Positions 18,092 through 26,995 of a stretch of DNA of 64,000 bases are shown in pieces. The DNA is taken from assembly GCA_951813255.1 (NCBI GenBank), contig OX638353.1, positions 3,148,782-3,212,781 of the forward strand, read 5' to 3'. The notes beneath the pieces were generated by a model, which worked only from the letters and a program-made list of their open reading frames with translations, ran no database searches and had not been told where the DNA came from. Source of the stretch: an uncultured Dehalococcoidia bacterium (lineage in GTDB: Bacteria > Chloroflexota > Dehalococcoidia > Lucifugimonadales > JAAXIE01). The stretch's first letter is position 1; the number at the start of each line of letters is the position of its first letter. The position numbers and the translations under genes are program-made.

Positions 18092-19204
18092 CTATCCTTC
18101 CCTATCAAGGGAAGGGTCAAGGGCATGGTCAGTTTCGGGGTCCAGAGGGCGGTTGGGGTCAGGGTCACCGTCACGGGCACGGGGGTGGGAGGTCATGTAG
18201 ACCTGTCGCGCCTGGGTCTGCGTGACGTGGGTGTAAATCTGTGTTGTGGTCGGAGAGGCATGCCCGAGGAGTTCCTGCACCACCCGTATGTCGGCCCCTC
18301 CATCCATGAGGTGGGTAGCGAAGGTGTGGCGCAGAGTATGGGGGTGCACGCCGGGCCGGGTGGCGGCGCGAGAGGCGTGATTGGCCACGATTTTCTCGAT
18401 GCTGCGACGGGAGAGGCGCGCCCCGTAGCGGTTGAGCAAGAGGGGGTCCTCACCGTATGGCAGAGGCTCGCGGGCCTCGGCCAACAGTTGAGGCCTGGCC
18501 CATTCCAGGTAGTCGGCAACGGCCTCTGAGGCGGGACGCCCCACGATGACCACCCTCTCCTTGTTGCCCTTGCCCATGACCTTGATTTCGCGGGTAATGG
18601 ACTCGAAGCTGGCGACCTCCAAACTGGCCAGTTCGGACAGACGGAGTCCACAGGAATAGAGGAGCTCCAGTATCACGGCGTCCCTGGAGCCAAGGGCCTT
18701 TTCCCGGTCCGGTGCGTCCACGAGACGCAGGGTCTCCTCTTTGCCTAGGAATACAGGCAGCAGCTTGTCCACCTTCACCTGCAATGAGCGTCCGTTAGGT
18801 ATTGGGTTAGCTGGGACATCGCCAATCTGCGCCAAGTAACGGTAGAAGGCGCGGAGCACCACGAGCTTCCGGGCCACGCTGGAACGCGCGTAGCCTGTCT
18901 TTCCACGACCTCTGCTCTGCTCCTTAGCCTTAGTGGAGAGCCAAGCTAAGTAGCGGCGCACTTCGGGCCTGCCTACCTCTGTGGGCTCAAGCCCTTCGTG
19001 GCCCAGAAACTGGAAGAAGGGCACCAGATCGGTGGTGTATACCCTGACGGTGTTGGGAGAGCTGCCGCGCCGTCCAGTGAGGTACAAGGCGAAGCTGTCG
19101 AGCAACTCCTTCCAGCGGGGGTTGGGCTCAGGCTCAGACGAGCCTTCTTCCGCTGGTGGCTGCTGCCCGGCGTCTTCGTCGAGTAGGATTTGGCGAATGG
19201 ACAT
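18092..19204 (-). CDS. tyrosine recombinase, XerC/XerD family
   Basis: Site-specific recombinase, probably for chromosome-dimer resolution. It has an N-terminal SAM-like core-binding domain (residues ~30-120) and a catalytic domain with Arg in SCGLRLSEL, Lys in VMGKGNKERVV, His/Arg in HTLRHTFATHL, His in LLGHASPTTTQIYTHV and the nucleophilic Tyr in that last motif. At 370 residues it is longer than XerD (~300) because of acidic Pro/Asp-rich N- and C-terminal tails. The position between topA and aroQ is a conserved housekeeping setting, so it is more likely a Xer protein than a phage integrase. Confidence 0.9.
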   Translation of the reverse strand: MSIRQILLDEDAGQQPPAEEGSSEPEPNPRWKELLDSFALYLTGRRGSSPNTVRVYTTDLVPFFQFLGHEGLEPTEVGRPEVRRYLAWLSTKAKEQSRGRGKTGYARSSVARKLVVLRAFYRYLAQIGDVPANPIPNGRSLQVKVDKLLPVFLGKEETLRLVDAPDREKALGSRDAVILELLYSCGLRLSELASLEVASFESITREIKVMGKGNKERVVIVGRPASEAVADYLEWARPQLLAEAREPLPYGEDPLLLNRYGARLSRRSIEKIVANHASRAATRPGVHPHTLRHTFATHLMDGGADIRVVQELLGHASPTTTQIYTHVTQTQARQVYMTSHPRARDGDPDPNRPLDPETDHALDPSLDREG

Positions 19205-19233
19205 CGATTAAGTACGGAAAAGGGCCCACTGGT

Positions 19234-21780
19234 CTACACTTCAGTGCCTACCAGTTCAGGCTCCTCTTCCTTCTTTTCCGCCTTCTTGCGCCCGCGGCAC
19301 CCGGGGTAGCCGGTGCAGGAGAGGAACATTCCGTAGCGGCCCTTCCTCATTACCATTGGCAGTCCGCATTCGGCGCAGGTCTCGTCGGTCGGCTCCCCGG
19401 ATGACCCTTTGGAGTCGTTCTGGTTACCTGCGGTCTTCTTGATGTTGCGGCATTCCGGATATCCCGTGCAGCCTAGGAAGGGTCCGAAGCGTCCCCGCTT
19501 CAGTGCCATGGGGCGTCCGCACTTGTCGCAGTTCTCGTCGGTTGCCTCATCGGGCATATTCTTGATGTTACGGCACTTGGGGAATCCGGTGCAGCCTAGG
19601 AACTTGCCCATTTTGCCTGTCTTTATGACCATGGGTTTGCTGCACTTCTGGCAAACTTCGTCGGTAGGCTGGTCGGGTTCCTTTTTCTCCAGGTTCCTGC
19701 GGTTCTTGCAGGTTGGGTATCCACTGCAGGCTAGGAACTTGCCGAACCGTCCTGTCTTGATGACCATCTGCTCCCCGCACTGGTCGCAGACTTCCTCGGT
19801 GGGCTCGGGGGCCGCCTTTTCCTCAAGAGGCCGCCGGTTCTTGCATTCTGGATAGCCGCTGCAGGCCATGAACCGGCCGAACCGGCCTGTCTTGATTACC
19901 ATGCCCCGGCCGCACTGCTCGCAGGTCTCGTCTGTGGGTTCTTCTACACGCACCCGGGGCATCTCCTCACTGGCGTGGTCGAGCGAGCCCTTGAAAGGCT
20001 CGTAGAACTCGCGCAGCACGGGCACCCACTCCTTCTCACCTCTAGCCACCTCGTCCAAGCCGTCCTCCATGCGTGCCGTGAAGTTGACGTCCATGATGTC
20101 GCTGAAATACTCATTGAGGAGTTGGCATACGGTGGTGCCGAGGGCGGTAGGGCTTAGCCGTCCGCTGTCCCGGTCTACATAGTTGCGTTCCTGAAGGGTG
20201 GATACAATGGGGGCGTAGGTGCTGGGGCGGCCGATGCCACGCTCCTCCAGTGCCTTCACTAGCGATGCCTCGGTGTACCGGGCTGGGGGCTGGGTGAAGT
20301 GCTGCTTGGAGTCCAGTTTCAGGCAGCTCAGGTCCATGCCTTGGGCTAGGACCGGCAGGGCGTCCTTGTTCTCGTCATCCTCGTCGTCCAAGCCTTCCAG
20401 ATACAGGGTCCGGAAGCCGGGGAACTTGAGGACCGTGCCGGTGGCGCGGAAGAGGTAGCTCTTGCCACCCTCTTTACATACGGCGTCGATATCGGCCGTG
20501 GTGTTGTCGGAGATGGCCTCTGCCATCTGGCTGGCCACCATGCGGGACCAGATTACTTGATAGAGCCGGAGTTGGTCGCGGTTGAGGTTGGCACGGAGGC
20601 TCTCCGGGTCGCGGGCCACTGAAGTGGGACGGATGGCCTCGTGGGCTTCCTGGGCTCCCTTTACCTTGCTACGGAACGTGCGGGGCTTGGCAGGCAGGTA
20701 GTCCTTGCCATAGCGGTTGGCAATGTAGTCACGAGCCTCGGCCAAGGCGGAGGAGGCTACGTTGGTGGAGTCGGTCCGCATATAGGTTATGAGGCCAACT
20801 GGGCCTTCATTGCCTAGGGAGATACCCTCGTATAACTGCTGGGCGAGGGCCATGGCGCGCTTGGCGCCCATGCGCAGCTTGCGCCATGCCTCCTGTTGCA
20901 GGGTGCTGGTGATGAATGGAGGCGCAGGCGACTGCTTGGTCTCGCGGGTACGCACTTCCGCCACCTTGTATGTGGCGCCCTTGAGGCTGCCCTCGATCTG
21001 ATTGGCGTCGGTCTCGTTGGTGATGGCGAGCTTCTTTTTCTGGCCCTTGACCGAGTGCAGCGTTGCATCGAAGGGGCCCTCTTCCTTGCCTGGGGCAGCC
21101 TTGCCTGGTTCGGTCTTGAGCAGTTGGGTCTCGATGGTCCACGATTCGACAGGAATAAAGGCCTGAATCTCCTGCTCGCGGTCGACGACCAAGCGGAGGG
21201 CTACGGACTGGACCCGGCCCGCCGAGAGGCCACGCTGCACACGCCGGGATAGAAGGGGGCTGATCTGGTAGCCCACCAGCCGGTCGAGGATGCGGCGCGC
21301 CTGCTGGGCGCCCACTAAGTGCATGTCCAGATCGCGGGGATGCTCGAAGGCCTCCTTCACAGCAGCGGAAGTGATCTCATGAAAGACCACCCTTTGAATA
21401 GGGGTGGCGCCATCGTTCCAGCCAGCCTCCTCGGCGATATGCCACGAGATGGACTCGCCCTCCCGGTCTGGGTCAGTGGCGAGATAGATTGTGGAAGCGG
21501 CGTTGCCCGCTTTCTTCAGTTCGCTGACGATGGACTGCTTGGTGTCGGAGACGAAGTATTGAGGCTCAAAGTCATGTTCAATGTCCACACCGAGCTTCTT
21601 CTGGGGGAGGTCGCGGACATGGCCCTGCGAAGCCTTCATGATGTACTCGTCGCCGAGGATGCGGGCTATGGTGCGAGCCTTGGCTGGCGATTCGACCACG
21701 ACCAAGTTCTTCTCGGCTTTTGTTGCCTTCCGAGGGGTGCTCTTGACAGCCTTGGTGCTCTGTTTGGCTCTAGCGGCCAT
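19234..21780 (-). CDS. topA: DNA topoisomerase I with five C-terminal zinc ribbons
   Basis: Type IA topoisomerase that relaxes negative supercoils. The Toprim domain starts KNLVVVESPAKARTIARIL near residue 24, and the active-site Tyr is in GLITYMRTDSTN. The C-terminus has five consecutive C4 zinc ribbons (CEQCG, CDQCG, CQKCS, CDKCG and CAECG, each with a second Cys pair ~20 residues on); E. coli has three. The ATG at 21780 is preferred over longer in-frame starts that run into dprA because a GGGGG stretch precedes it and the family N-terminus begins there. It sits 17 bases after dprA. Confidence 0.96.
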   Translation of the reverse strand: MAARAKQSTKAVKSTPRKATKAEKNLVVVESPAKARTIARILGDEYIMKASQGHVRDLPQKKLGVDIEHDFEPQYFVSDTKQSIVSELKKAGNAASTIYLATDPDREGESISWHIAEEAGWNDGATPIQRVVFHEITSAAVKEAFEHPRDLDMHLVGAQQARRILDRLVGYQISPLLSRRVQRGLSAGRVQSVALRLVVDREQEIQAFIPVESWTIETQLLKTEPGKAAPGKEEGPFDATLHSVKGQKKKLAITNETDANQIEGSLKGATYKVAEVRTRETKQSPAPPFITSTLQQEAWRKLRMGAKRAMALAQQLYEGISLGNEGPVGLITYMRTDSTNVASSALAEARDYIANRYGKDYLPAKPRTFRSKVKGAQEAHEAIRPTSVARDPESLRANLNRDQLRLYQVIWSRMVASQMAEAISDNTTADIDAVCKEGGKSYLFRATGTVLKFPGFRTLYLEGLDDEDDENKDALPVLAQGMDLSCLKLDSKQHFTQPPARYTEASLVKALEERGIGRPSTYAPIVSTLQERNYVDRDSGRLSPTALGTTVCQLLNEYFSDIMDVNFTARMEDGLDEVARGEKEWVPVLREFYEPFKGSLDHASEEMPRVRVEEPTDETCEQCGRGMVIKTGRFGRFMACSGYPECKNRRPLEEKAAPEPTEEVCDQCGEQMVIKTGRFGKFLACSGYPTCKNRRNLEKKEPDQPTDEVCQKCSKPMVIKTGKMGKFLGCTGFPKCRNIKNMPDEATDENCDKCGRPMALKRGRFGPFLGCTGYPECRNIKKTAGNQNDSKGSSGEPTDETCAECGLPMVMRKGRYGMFLSCTGYPGCRGRKKAEKKEEEPELVGTEV

Positions 21781-21797
21781 GTTATTCCGGGCCCCCT

Positions 21798-22880
21798 TTA
21801 TGCTCGTACATAGCTCATGCCGCCAACCTGGCGGACCAGTCCCTTCAATTCCATCATTGCCAGCGTACTGCTGACCAAGGCAATGGGCAACTGGCATCGG
21901 CAACGAATCTCGTCGATGTGGAGGGGCTCCAGCGACACATGTTCCAGAACGGAGCGCTCGTCGCCCTCGGGCAGGTCGATGACGCTTGTCATAGCCAGTT
22001 GCTGTGGGACGGAGGACAGGTTGAGTTCCTGCAACACGTCCTCGTGTGTGAGAACCAGCTTGGCCCCCTGCTGTATCAGCAGGTTGGTCATCTTGCTTTT
22101 GGGCGAGAAGATGGTGCCAGGGACGCAGAATACCTCGCGTCCCTGCTCCAAGGCGTGCTGCACGGTGTGCATGGCGCCGCTGCCCTCGCCTGCTTCTATG
22201 ACCAAGGTGCCCAGTGTCATCCCGCTCATAATGCGATTGCGCCGAGGGAACTGCTGAGCGCGAGGTTTGACGCCCAGCGGGTGCTCCGAGACGAGTGCCC
22301 CGTGCTGACTGATGGATGTGGCAAGCGAGGCATGCTCCGGGGGATAGATGATATCCAGCCCGCAGGCAACCACCGCAATCGTTCGCCCACCTGATTGGAT
22401 AGCCTCGGTATGAGCCACGCCGTCGATGCCCCGGGCCAATCCGCTGACCACCGTGATGCCGGACGTGACCAAGTCGCGTGACAGTGTGGAGGCCGCTTGC
22501 CGGCCATAGGCTGTGGCGCTGCGGGTCCCCACGATGGCGACTGAACGCCAGTCGTTGGCGAGTACCTCACCCTTGACGTATAGCACCGGTGGCGGGTCGT
22601 CTATCTCCTTGAGCCGGTCGGGATACTCCTCGTCGCTCCATGTGACCGCGCGGACTCCAGCTTTGGCTAGAAGCTCCGCCTCATTGTCGGGCGAGATGGA
22701 GCCACGGTTGGAAAGAACCTCGCTGACGGCGCGGCTGTCCAAACCGGCGGCCCGGAGCAAGCCTTCGCGGGCAGTCCAAGCCTTCTCAAAGGAGCCGAAA
22801 TGCTCTTGTAGTTGACGAAAGCGGACTGTCCCCAATTGAGGGATGCGGTTGAAGGCCACCCAATATTTGGTGTCGGTCAT
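21798..22880 (-). CDS. dprA: DNA-processing protein DprA
   Basis: Loads RecA on incoming single-stranded DNA during natural transformation. The Rossmann-like domain has VAIVGTRSATAYGR, VSGLARGIDGVAH, ACGLDIIYPPEH and the signature FPRRNRIMSG. A C-terminal winged-helix domain (residues ~300-360) follows, and an N-terminal SAM-like helix-hairpin region precedes the core. Length is 360 residues. It is the first gene of the leftward dprA-topA-xer-aroQ run. Confidence 0.95.
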   Translation of the reverse strand: MTDTKYWVAFNRIPQLGTVRFRQLQEHFGSFEKAWTAREGLLRAAGLDSRAVSEVLSNRGSISPDNEAELLAKAGVRAVTWSDEEYPDRLKEIDDPPPVLYVKGEVLANDWRSVAIVGTRSATAYGRQAASTLSRDLVTSGITVVSGLARGIDGVAHTEAIQSGGRTIAVVACGLDIIYPPEHASLATSISQHGALVSEHPLGVKPRAQQFPRRNRIMSGMTLGTLVIEAGEGSGAMHTVQHALEQGREVFCVPGTIFSPKSKMTNLLIQQGAKLVLTHEDVLQELNLSSVPQQLAMTSVIDLPEGDERSVLEHVSLEPLHIDEIRCRCQLPIALVSSTLAMMELKGLVRQVGGMSYVRA

Positions 22881-22980
22881 AGCGGCAGGGATTCTAGCAA
22901 AGGCTGCGTGGTTACACTAGTGGCGAGATGTCGCGGCTGTCCATCGAATGGACATGAAGGGGATGCAGGGAATGGGATGG

Positions 22981-23069
22981 CGGAGAGGGTGGGATTCGAA
23001 CCCACGAGCCCGGTTTCCCGAGCTACGCGCTTTCCAGGCGCGCCTGTTCGGCCACTCCAGCACCTCTCC
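22981..23069 (-). tRNA. tRNA-Ser(GGA)
   Basis: Minus-strand cloverleaf of 89 nucleotides with acceptor stem GGAGAGG/CCTCTCC, a long type II variable arm, T-loop GGTTCGAATCC and G73. The anticodon stem CGCGC/GCGCG holds the loop CTGGAAA, so the anticodon is GGA. CCA is not encoded. It lies just 3' of the hydrolase gene at 23136-24017. Confidence 0.95.
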
Positions 23070-23135
23070 GGGAACGACGAGCAGCAATCATATCCGCCAA
23101 TTGGCGCATCGTCCAGACCTGCTTTAGGCGTGACT

Positions 23136-24017
23136 TCAGGCTGACTCTGGTAGGGCTTGCAGCCACGCGCTGACCAGGCCCCACACGTAGTCGCGCTGAT
23201 TGGTGTAGAAGTGGTCGGCGCCGGGTATGGACTCGAATCGGAAGTTCTCCACCTCGCCCACCAGCTGGCGCATCACGGGAGGAGAGTCCACGAAGGAGAG
23301 CCGGGGAGTCTCCTCGGTGCCGATGAATAGCAGGGTGGGCACCCTCAGGTTGGGTATGTGCTCCACAATGTCGTAGCGGGCTTCGGGGCCGTACTTGTCG
23401 AGGAACACCCTTGCTGCGATGAGTAGCGGCACGGGATGCGCTGTCTGCAGCAGCGTATCGGGTTGTCCTGCATCCACATGCTGCTGGGCCAGCTGGCACA
23501 CCTGTTGGAACTCCGTCCCCTCTTCCGGGGATTGGGAAAACAGTCGGTACGAAAAGCGTGGAGGGGATGCGGCGATAAGGCAGCGCACCCGGGGATCCTG
23601 CTCCTTGGCCATGTAATAGATGGACTTGACTGCGCCCAAGCTATGCCCCCACACACCGATGCTCTGGAATCCCTGCTCCATCGCGAATCCAAGCCACGCG
23701 TCCCAGTCGTAGCGGCAGTCGTCAACCATCTCATAGGCAGCCCCCAAAGGAGAGCGACCAGCGTTGTTGTAGGCTCCCATGCTGATGGCGTCGTGGCCTC
23801 GATTGTTGACTCGCAGCACGGAGCAGCCCCCGTCCACCAAGCGGTCCGTAGCCTCGTCGAAGACCCCAGCTTGATAGAAGTTTCCGGTTACACCGTGGAA
23901 GCAGATCGCAACATCAATGCCGAACCGGGACGAGCCCGTGGTGCTGGTAGGTCGACGTAGAAACCCGTCGAGACGCAGGTTGTCGCTGGTATGTGTATGC
24001 ACCAAGTCTACGAGCAT
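23136..24017 (-). CDS. alpha/beta hydrolase, serine aminopeptidase / DUF1749-like
   Basis: Alpha/beta-fold hydrolase of 293 residues. Oxyanion region ICFHGVTGNFY, nucleophile elbow GVWGHSLGAVKS, acid region LFIGTEETPRLSFVD and catalytic His in GADHFYTNQRDYVW. The layout resembles the DUF1749/UPF0613 and acylglycerol-lipase-like hydrolases; the substrate is unknown. GGAGG precedes the ATG by 6 bases. No signal peptide, so it is cytosolic. It is the last core-type gene before the accessory island. Confidence 0.8.
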   Translation of the reverse strand: MLVDLVHTHTSDNLRLDGFLRRPTSTTGSSRFGIDVAICFHGVTGNFYQAGVFDEATDRLVDGGCSVLRVNNRGHDAISMGAYNNAGRSPLGAAYEMVDDCRYDWDAWLGFAMEQGFQSIGVWGHSLGAVKSIYYMAKEQDPRVRCLIAASPPRFSYRLFSQSPEEGTEFQQVCQLAQQHVDAGQPDTLLQTAHPVPLLIAARVFLDKYGPEARYDIVEHIPNLRVPTLLFIGTEETPRLSFVDSPPVMRQLVGEVENFRFESIPGADHFYTNQRDYVWGLVSAWLQALPESA

Positions 24018-24340
24018 TGCGCACCTCCGGCTAGGGGTAGGTATGTCCGCTGGTAGAGGGCAGGCATTGGGAAGGATGGTAGTTGGCGGAAGATCACACG
24101 ATCCCCTTGTTCACACAAGCCTACAGTGTTTCAGCAGGTCCCATTGATGCCCGACTCGGATATGAAGACGCCCAGAGCGCTGCTGACCTTGCCGCCAAAA
24201 TCAACTCTGACTCAATAATGCGGCTAATTATGCGTCAAGTGAGGTATTTTTGCGTCAGACCTAGCTGGACCTAGGGAGAGGCTGCCGCAAGACCGGCACC
24301 GATACGATGGGGCGTATACCAGCCAAAAAGCAAGAACGGC
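24018..24340. other. intergenic region at the left edge of the accessory island
   Basis: No convincing gene. A 63-codon plus-strand frame at 24083-24274 lacks a Shine-Dalgarno sequence and any recognisable fold. The region holds one half of an imperfect direct repeat (24231-24258) that recurs beyond the tRNA-like cluster. Confidence 0.5.
24231..24258 (+). repeat. left copy of imperfect direct repeat (possible att-like)
   Basis: The 28 bases from TGCGTCAA match positions 28632-28659 at 22 of 28 positions in the same orientation. The two copies flank the small-gene, transposase and tRNA-like part of the island and the right copy precedes an integrase remnant. An attachment-site origin is an inference. 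Confidence 0.3.
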
Positions 24341-24544
24341 TTAGTCCTCAACCAGCTGCTCTGCTAGCTTCTCAGCATAAGCCATAGCCTCCATCAGATC
24401 CTTGCACCTCTTCATGGACGCTCCATCGTATTGGATATCCCAATCACACTCACCGCTCATCAGCACCACGGGAGATAGACGGAATTTACCCCACGAAAAT
24501 ACTTGTCCTTGGGTGTTATGAGTCCACTTACCTGATTCTGCCAT
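24341..24544 (-). CDS. small orphan protein, 67 residues
   Basis: Not recognised. It has an N-terminal beta-like half containing three Trp residues (KWTHNTQGQVFSWGKF, ECDWDIQYDG) and a C-terminal helix rich in Met, Ala and Glu. No signal peptide. GAAGGAAG lies about 8 bases before the ATG, which supports real translation. It is one of several short minus-strand genes typical of an integrated element. Confidence 0.55.
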   Translation of the reverse strand: MAESGKWTHNTQGQVFSWGKFRLSPVVLMSGECDWDIQYDGASMKRCKDLMEAMAYAEKLAEQLVED

Positions 24545-24581
24545 CTACATGTCTTCCTTCAAAATGATTAACGCTTAGCCA

Positions 24582-24616
24582 CAAAAGAAAAGAGCTAGGT
24601 GATCAGCCCAGCTCTT
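24582..24616 (-). terminator. intrinsic terminator on the minus strand
   Basis: A 7-base-pair stem AAGAGCT/AGCTCTT (24590-24596 with 24610-24616) is followed on the minus strand by TTTCTTTTG. It lies downstream of the 79-residue gene at 24770-25009 and would end its transcript. Confidence 0.65.
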
Positions 24617-24769
24617 GAACCTCGCCATGCCTTGCCAAAATTGTCGGCTGAATTGCCTGACTCACATATCCTACCTTAGTCCGCGGGGCAGTGTCAACGT
24701 GGAGGCCAGACCGGCCTACCATTTCTAAACCTCTATGCTGGTTGACCCATCTAGGAGGACTGTAAACAG

Positions 24770-25009
24770 CTAATCATCCTCTTCGTCTTCGTCCTCAAGA
24801 AGTGTCCTGCCCTTGGTCATAAGTCTCACTTTGGTCGGAGAGTCACCAACACTTTCTATTACCTTAAGGTAATTTCTCCGAATAGCCTCCGTTACAGCTG
24901 CTTCTACGCTGGAACTACTGAGGCCGGACACTTTCAAAGGCAAGTTGACATTGAGCCGAGAACTATCTCGGACCACCTTTAGAACCTTTATTATCCTCGC
25001 CCTATTCAT
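24770..25009 (-). CDS. small orphan protein, possible winged helix
   Basis: Not recognised at family level. The 79 residues start with a basic helix (ARIIKVLKVVRDSSRL), continue through a second Ser-rich helix (SGLSSSSVEAAVTEAIRRNY) and a strand pair (LKVIESVGDSPTKVRLMTKG), and end in an acidic tail EDEDEEDD. That helix-helix-strand-strand order resembles a small winged-helix DNA-binding domain, so a regulatory role is possible. AAGGAG lies 8 bases before the ATG, and a terminator follows at 24582-24616. Confidence 0.6.
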   Translation of the reverse strand: MNRARIIKVLKVVRDSSRLNVNLPLKVSGLSSSSVEAAVTEAIRRNYLKVIESVGDSPTKVRLMTKGRTLLEDEDEEDD

Positions 25010-25158
25010 TCCCTATCTCCTTGTACGAGGGGGCCAGAGAGTGCATCCCTGGCTTCTCACCAAGTCAAAGTCTGGTGCAACGCTGAGGCCGAGATTGCCT
25101 CAAGGCGGAGCCAGCCCCTATACTGAGTACAGACGACTAGATAGGGAAGGCAGGACCC

Positions 25159-25479
25159 ATGCCATCAGCAGCATACAATATCATCCGCTCCGCCATCGTT
25201 GCAAAGCAACAGGTCTTTGCGACATACCACGGGCACAGTCGAGAGTTGTGCCCTCACACCATCGGAACTACCACTGGAATGGAACGGGTTCTATGCTACC
25301 AGTTTGGAGGCAATAGCAGCCAAGGCCGAATAGTGCCGGACTCACCTGACAACTGGCGATGCATGAACATCAGCGAGATGGTCAACATCACTGTGGCAGA
25401 TGGCCCTTGGCATTCAGTATCGCCACACACTAAACCACAGAGCTGCATCGGGGTTGTCGACCTCGAAGTTAGCCACTAA
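25159..25479 (+). CDS. uncharacterised 106-residue protein
   Basis: A cytosolic protein of 106 residues with a WYL-like flavour: an N-terminal helix (AYNIIRSAIVAKQQVFATYHG) and then strands containing conserved-looking CPHTIGT, VLCYQFGG and WRCMNISEM. I recall similar short proteins scattered in proteobacteria and Chloroflexota but no assigned function. AAGGCAGG precedes the ATG. It is the only plus-strand gene among the small minus-strand ones here. Confidence 0.6.
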   Translation: MPSAAYNIIRSAIVAKQQVFATYHGHSRELCPHTIGTTTGMERVLCYQFGGNSSQGRIVPDSPDNWRCMNISEMVNITVADGPWHSVSPHTKPQSCIGVVDLEVSH

Positions 25480-25639
25480 GTGACGCGTGATAGTTTCTGG
25501 CCCTGTCCTCAGCATCGGGGCCTGAGAATATCGTCACATAGCATTCGCCATCCTCGCCAAAAGCCTCTACTCGCCAGTTGGTCGGTAGTCTCTTGTCCTC
25601 AAACACGGTCCACTCTAGCTTCTTCGTTGCTACTATCAT
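25469..25639 (-). CDS. small orphan protein, 56 residues
   Basis: Not recognised. The sequence has a strand-rich N-terminal half (LEWTVFEDKRLPTNWRVEAF) and ends in a short helix. The start at 25639 is chosen because GGAGG lies 5 bases upstream; another in-frame start lies at 25651. It overlaps the 106-residue gene tail-to-tail by 11 bases and is 16 bases from the neighbouring 69-residue gene upstream. Confidence 0.5.
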   Translation of the reverse strand: MIVATKKLEWTVFEDKRLPTNWRVEAFGEDGECYVTIFSGPDAEDRARNYHASLSG

Positions 25640-25655
25640 TCGTCCCTCCATCGAG

Positions 25656-25865
25656 CTAAGGCACTTGCTGGAGCAGGATCCGGCACAAGACTCTAGTACA
25701 GTCTGCTTGCTCGCTTGTTAGCCGCGTAGCCTCTATGGTGTACTCGATGGAGCGGTCTAGCTCCTCCGCAATTTCGTCGCTGTCCCTTAGGGCCATTCCC
25801 AGCGCAATCATGAACGCACCGAGGCCTTCATAACTGAATGGTATCTGTCTGAACTCTAATGTCAT
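25656..25865 (-). CDS. small orphan protein, 69 residues
   Basis: Not recognised. Mostly helical: GLGAFMIALGMALRDSDEIA and ELDRSIEYTIEATRL form two amphipathic helices, followed by a Cys-containing third helix. A GGAG motif precedes the ATG by about 10 bases. It begins only 17 bases after the transposase stop codon, so the 3' end of the insertion sequence must be very short or missing. Confidence 0.5.
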   Translation of the reverse strand: MTLEFRQIPFSYEGLGAFMIALGMALRDSDEIAEELDRSIEYTIEATRLTSEQADCTRVLCRILLQQVP

Positions 25866-25882
25866 TACGCGCCTGCTCCTGC

Positions 25883-26671
25883 CTAGTTCTTGCTGAAGTT
25901 GGGCGTGACGCCCAGGTTGTGCATGGCCTGCACCAGCACGCAGATGTTGTGGCAGAGCACCTTTACCAGCGTCTCGTTGACTCGCGCTGTGTCCGTCTTG
26001 GCCCTGACCACGTCACCAAACTTGGCCTTTATCATGGAGAAGACTGTCTCCACGTTCGACCGCTTATGGTAGTGCTTGTTGAACTCGGCCTCATTGAGTG
26101 TAAAGTGGCGGTACATCTTCGTCCAGAGCTCGTCATTGTTGGGGCCAGAATTCTTCTTGAACGGGATGTAGGGCGTCGCCCCGGCGTCTGCTATGGCATG
26201 CAGGTTCTTCTTACTAGAGTATGCCATGTCACCTGATACCTCACGCACCTCGAAGTTTCGCCTGGTGGTCTCCACAAACTCTGGTAGATACGGCGAGTCT
26301 GCCGATTGTGATGCGGTAGCGTCTGCAACGGTAACGATGTTGCTCTTTACTCCACATATCACATGGAGCTTAGTCCACTTGGCTTCTTTCTGAGATTTGC
26401 CCCACTTGTGGTCGAACCAGCGATGGTAAGCCGTGCTGGCGAAGCCACTGGAGTCTATGGCAAAGTCCTTCTCGATCTCACGGAGAGGCATTGCACTCTG
26501 CTGGATAAGCTGACGCAAGACCGGTGTCATGTCCTCGCGGTCAAAGTAGCGTATGGTAGTGCCAAAGGCTGGCTCCACGTCCATTTGACCTTCCGCTACA
26601 GCGTCACGAACTTCTGACTGAGCCCTGCGGGTGCTACGGATACTTGCGTCATTGGCATTGCCTTCTCTCAA
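25883..26671 (-). mobile_element. DDE transposase, IS4/IS5-superfamily type, N-terminally short
   Basis: Catalytic DDE domain with the three acidic residues in FAIDSSGFAS, VSGDMAYSSKKN and HYHKRSNVETVFSMIKAKFGD. Known relatives of this group are ~350-450 residues and begin with a DNA-binding region; here the 262-residue frame starts late, at TTG 26671, just after an in-frame TAG. The region corresponding to the start of the family (about 60-100 residues) is missing. No terminal inverted repeats were found around it. It is probably a truncated or dead copy, though the catalytic residues are intact. Confidence 0.75.
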
Positions 26672-26907
26672 TCTCTACACCAATATTATAGCAATGGTCA
26701 CACCATATGGGAAGGCTGTTAGCCTACAATAACGAAGGAATGTGACGCGAATGTTGCTGCTGAAGTTGCGAGATTAGACCATCTCATTAAACTACTTGTC
26801 TGATGCAAACCCTGCTTAACACGGTTGACTTTCTGCTCCTGCCATGTAAGGGTGATGGAGCCACAGCAGCCTCAGGTGCCCGACATAGCGAGCCATAGGA
26901 TTTGGCA

Positions 26908-26989
26908 GGGGCCATCGTGCCCCCTTGTTAGCTCGCTTGGGCAAGGCTGCTGTGGCAAGTTAGCCCGCTACCCAAATCTGACAAGGGGG
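26908..26989 (+). promoter_or_regulatory. candidate RNA switch hiding the lipoprotein ribosome-binding site
   Basis: CCCCCTTGT (26920-26928) pairs perfectly over 9 bases with ACAAGGGGG (26981-26989), which contains the Shine-Dalgarno sequence. Nested inside are TTGGG/CCCAA (26937-26941 with 26971-26975) and GGCT/AGCC (26945-26948 with 26962-26965). The same C-run can instead form a hairpin with GGGGC at 26908-26912 (pairing 26919-26923). The two folds are mutually exclusive, as in a translational switch. Unknown ligand or trigger; it resembles no class I know. Confidence 0.4.
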
Positions 26990-26995
26990 TTCCTC

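Noticed and set aside
18092-19204. Tyrosine recombinase as a phage integrase
   Set aside because: It lies between topA and aroQ in a housekeeping run, away from the islands, which fits XerC/XerD better.
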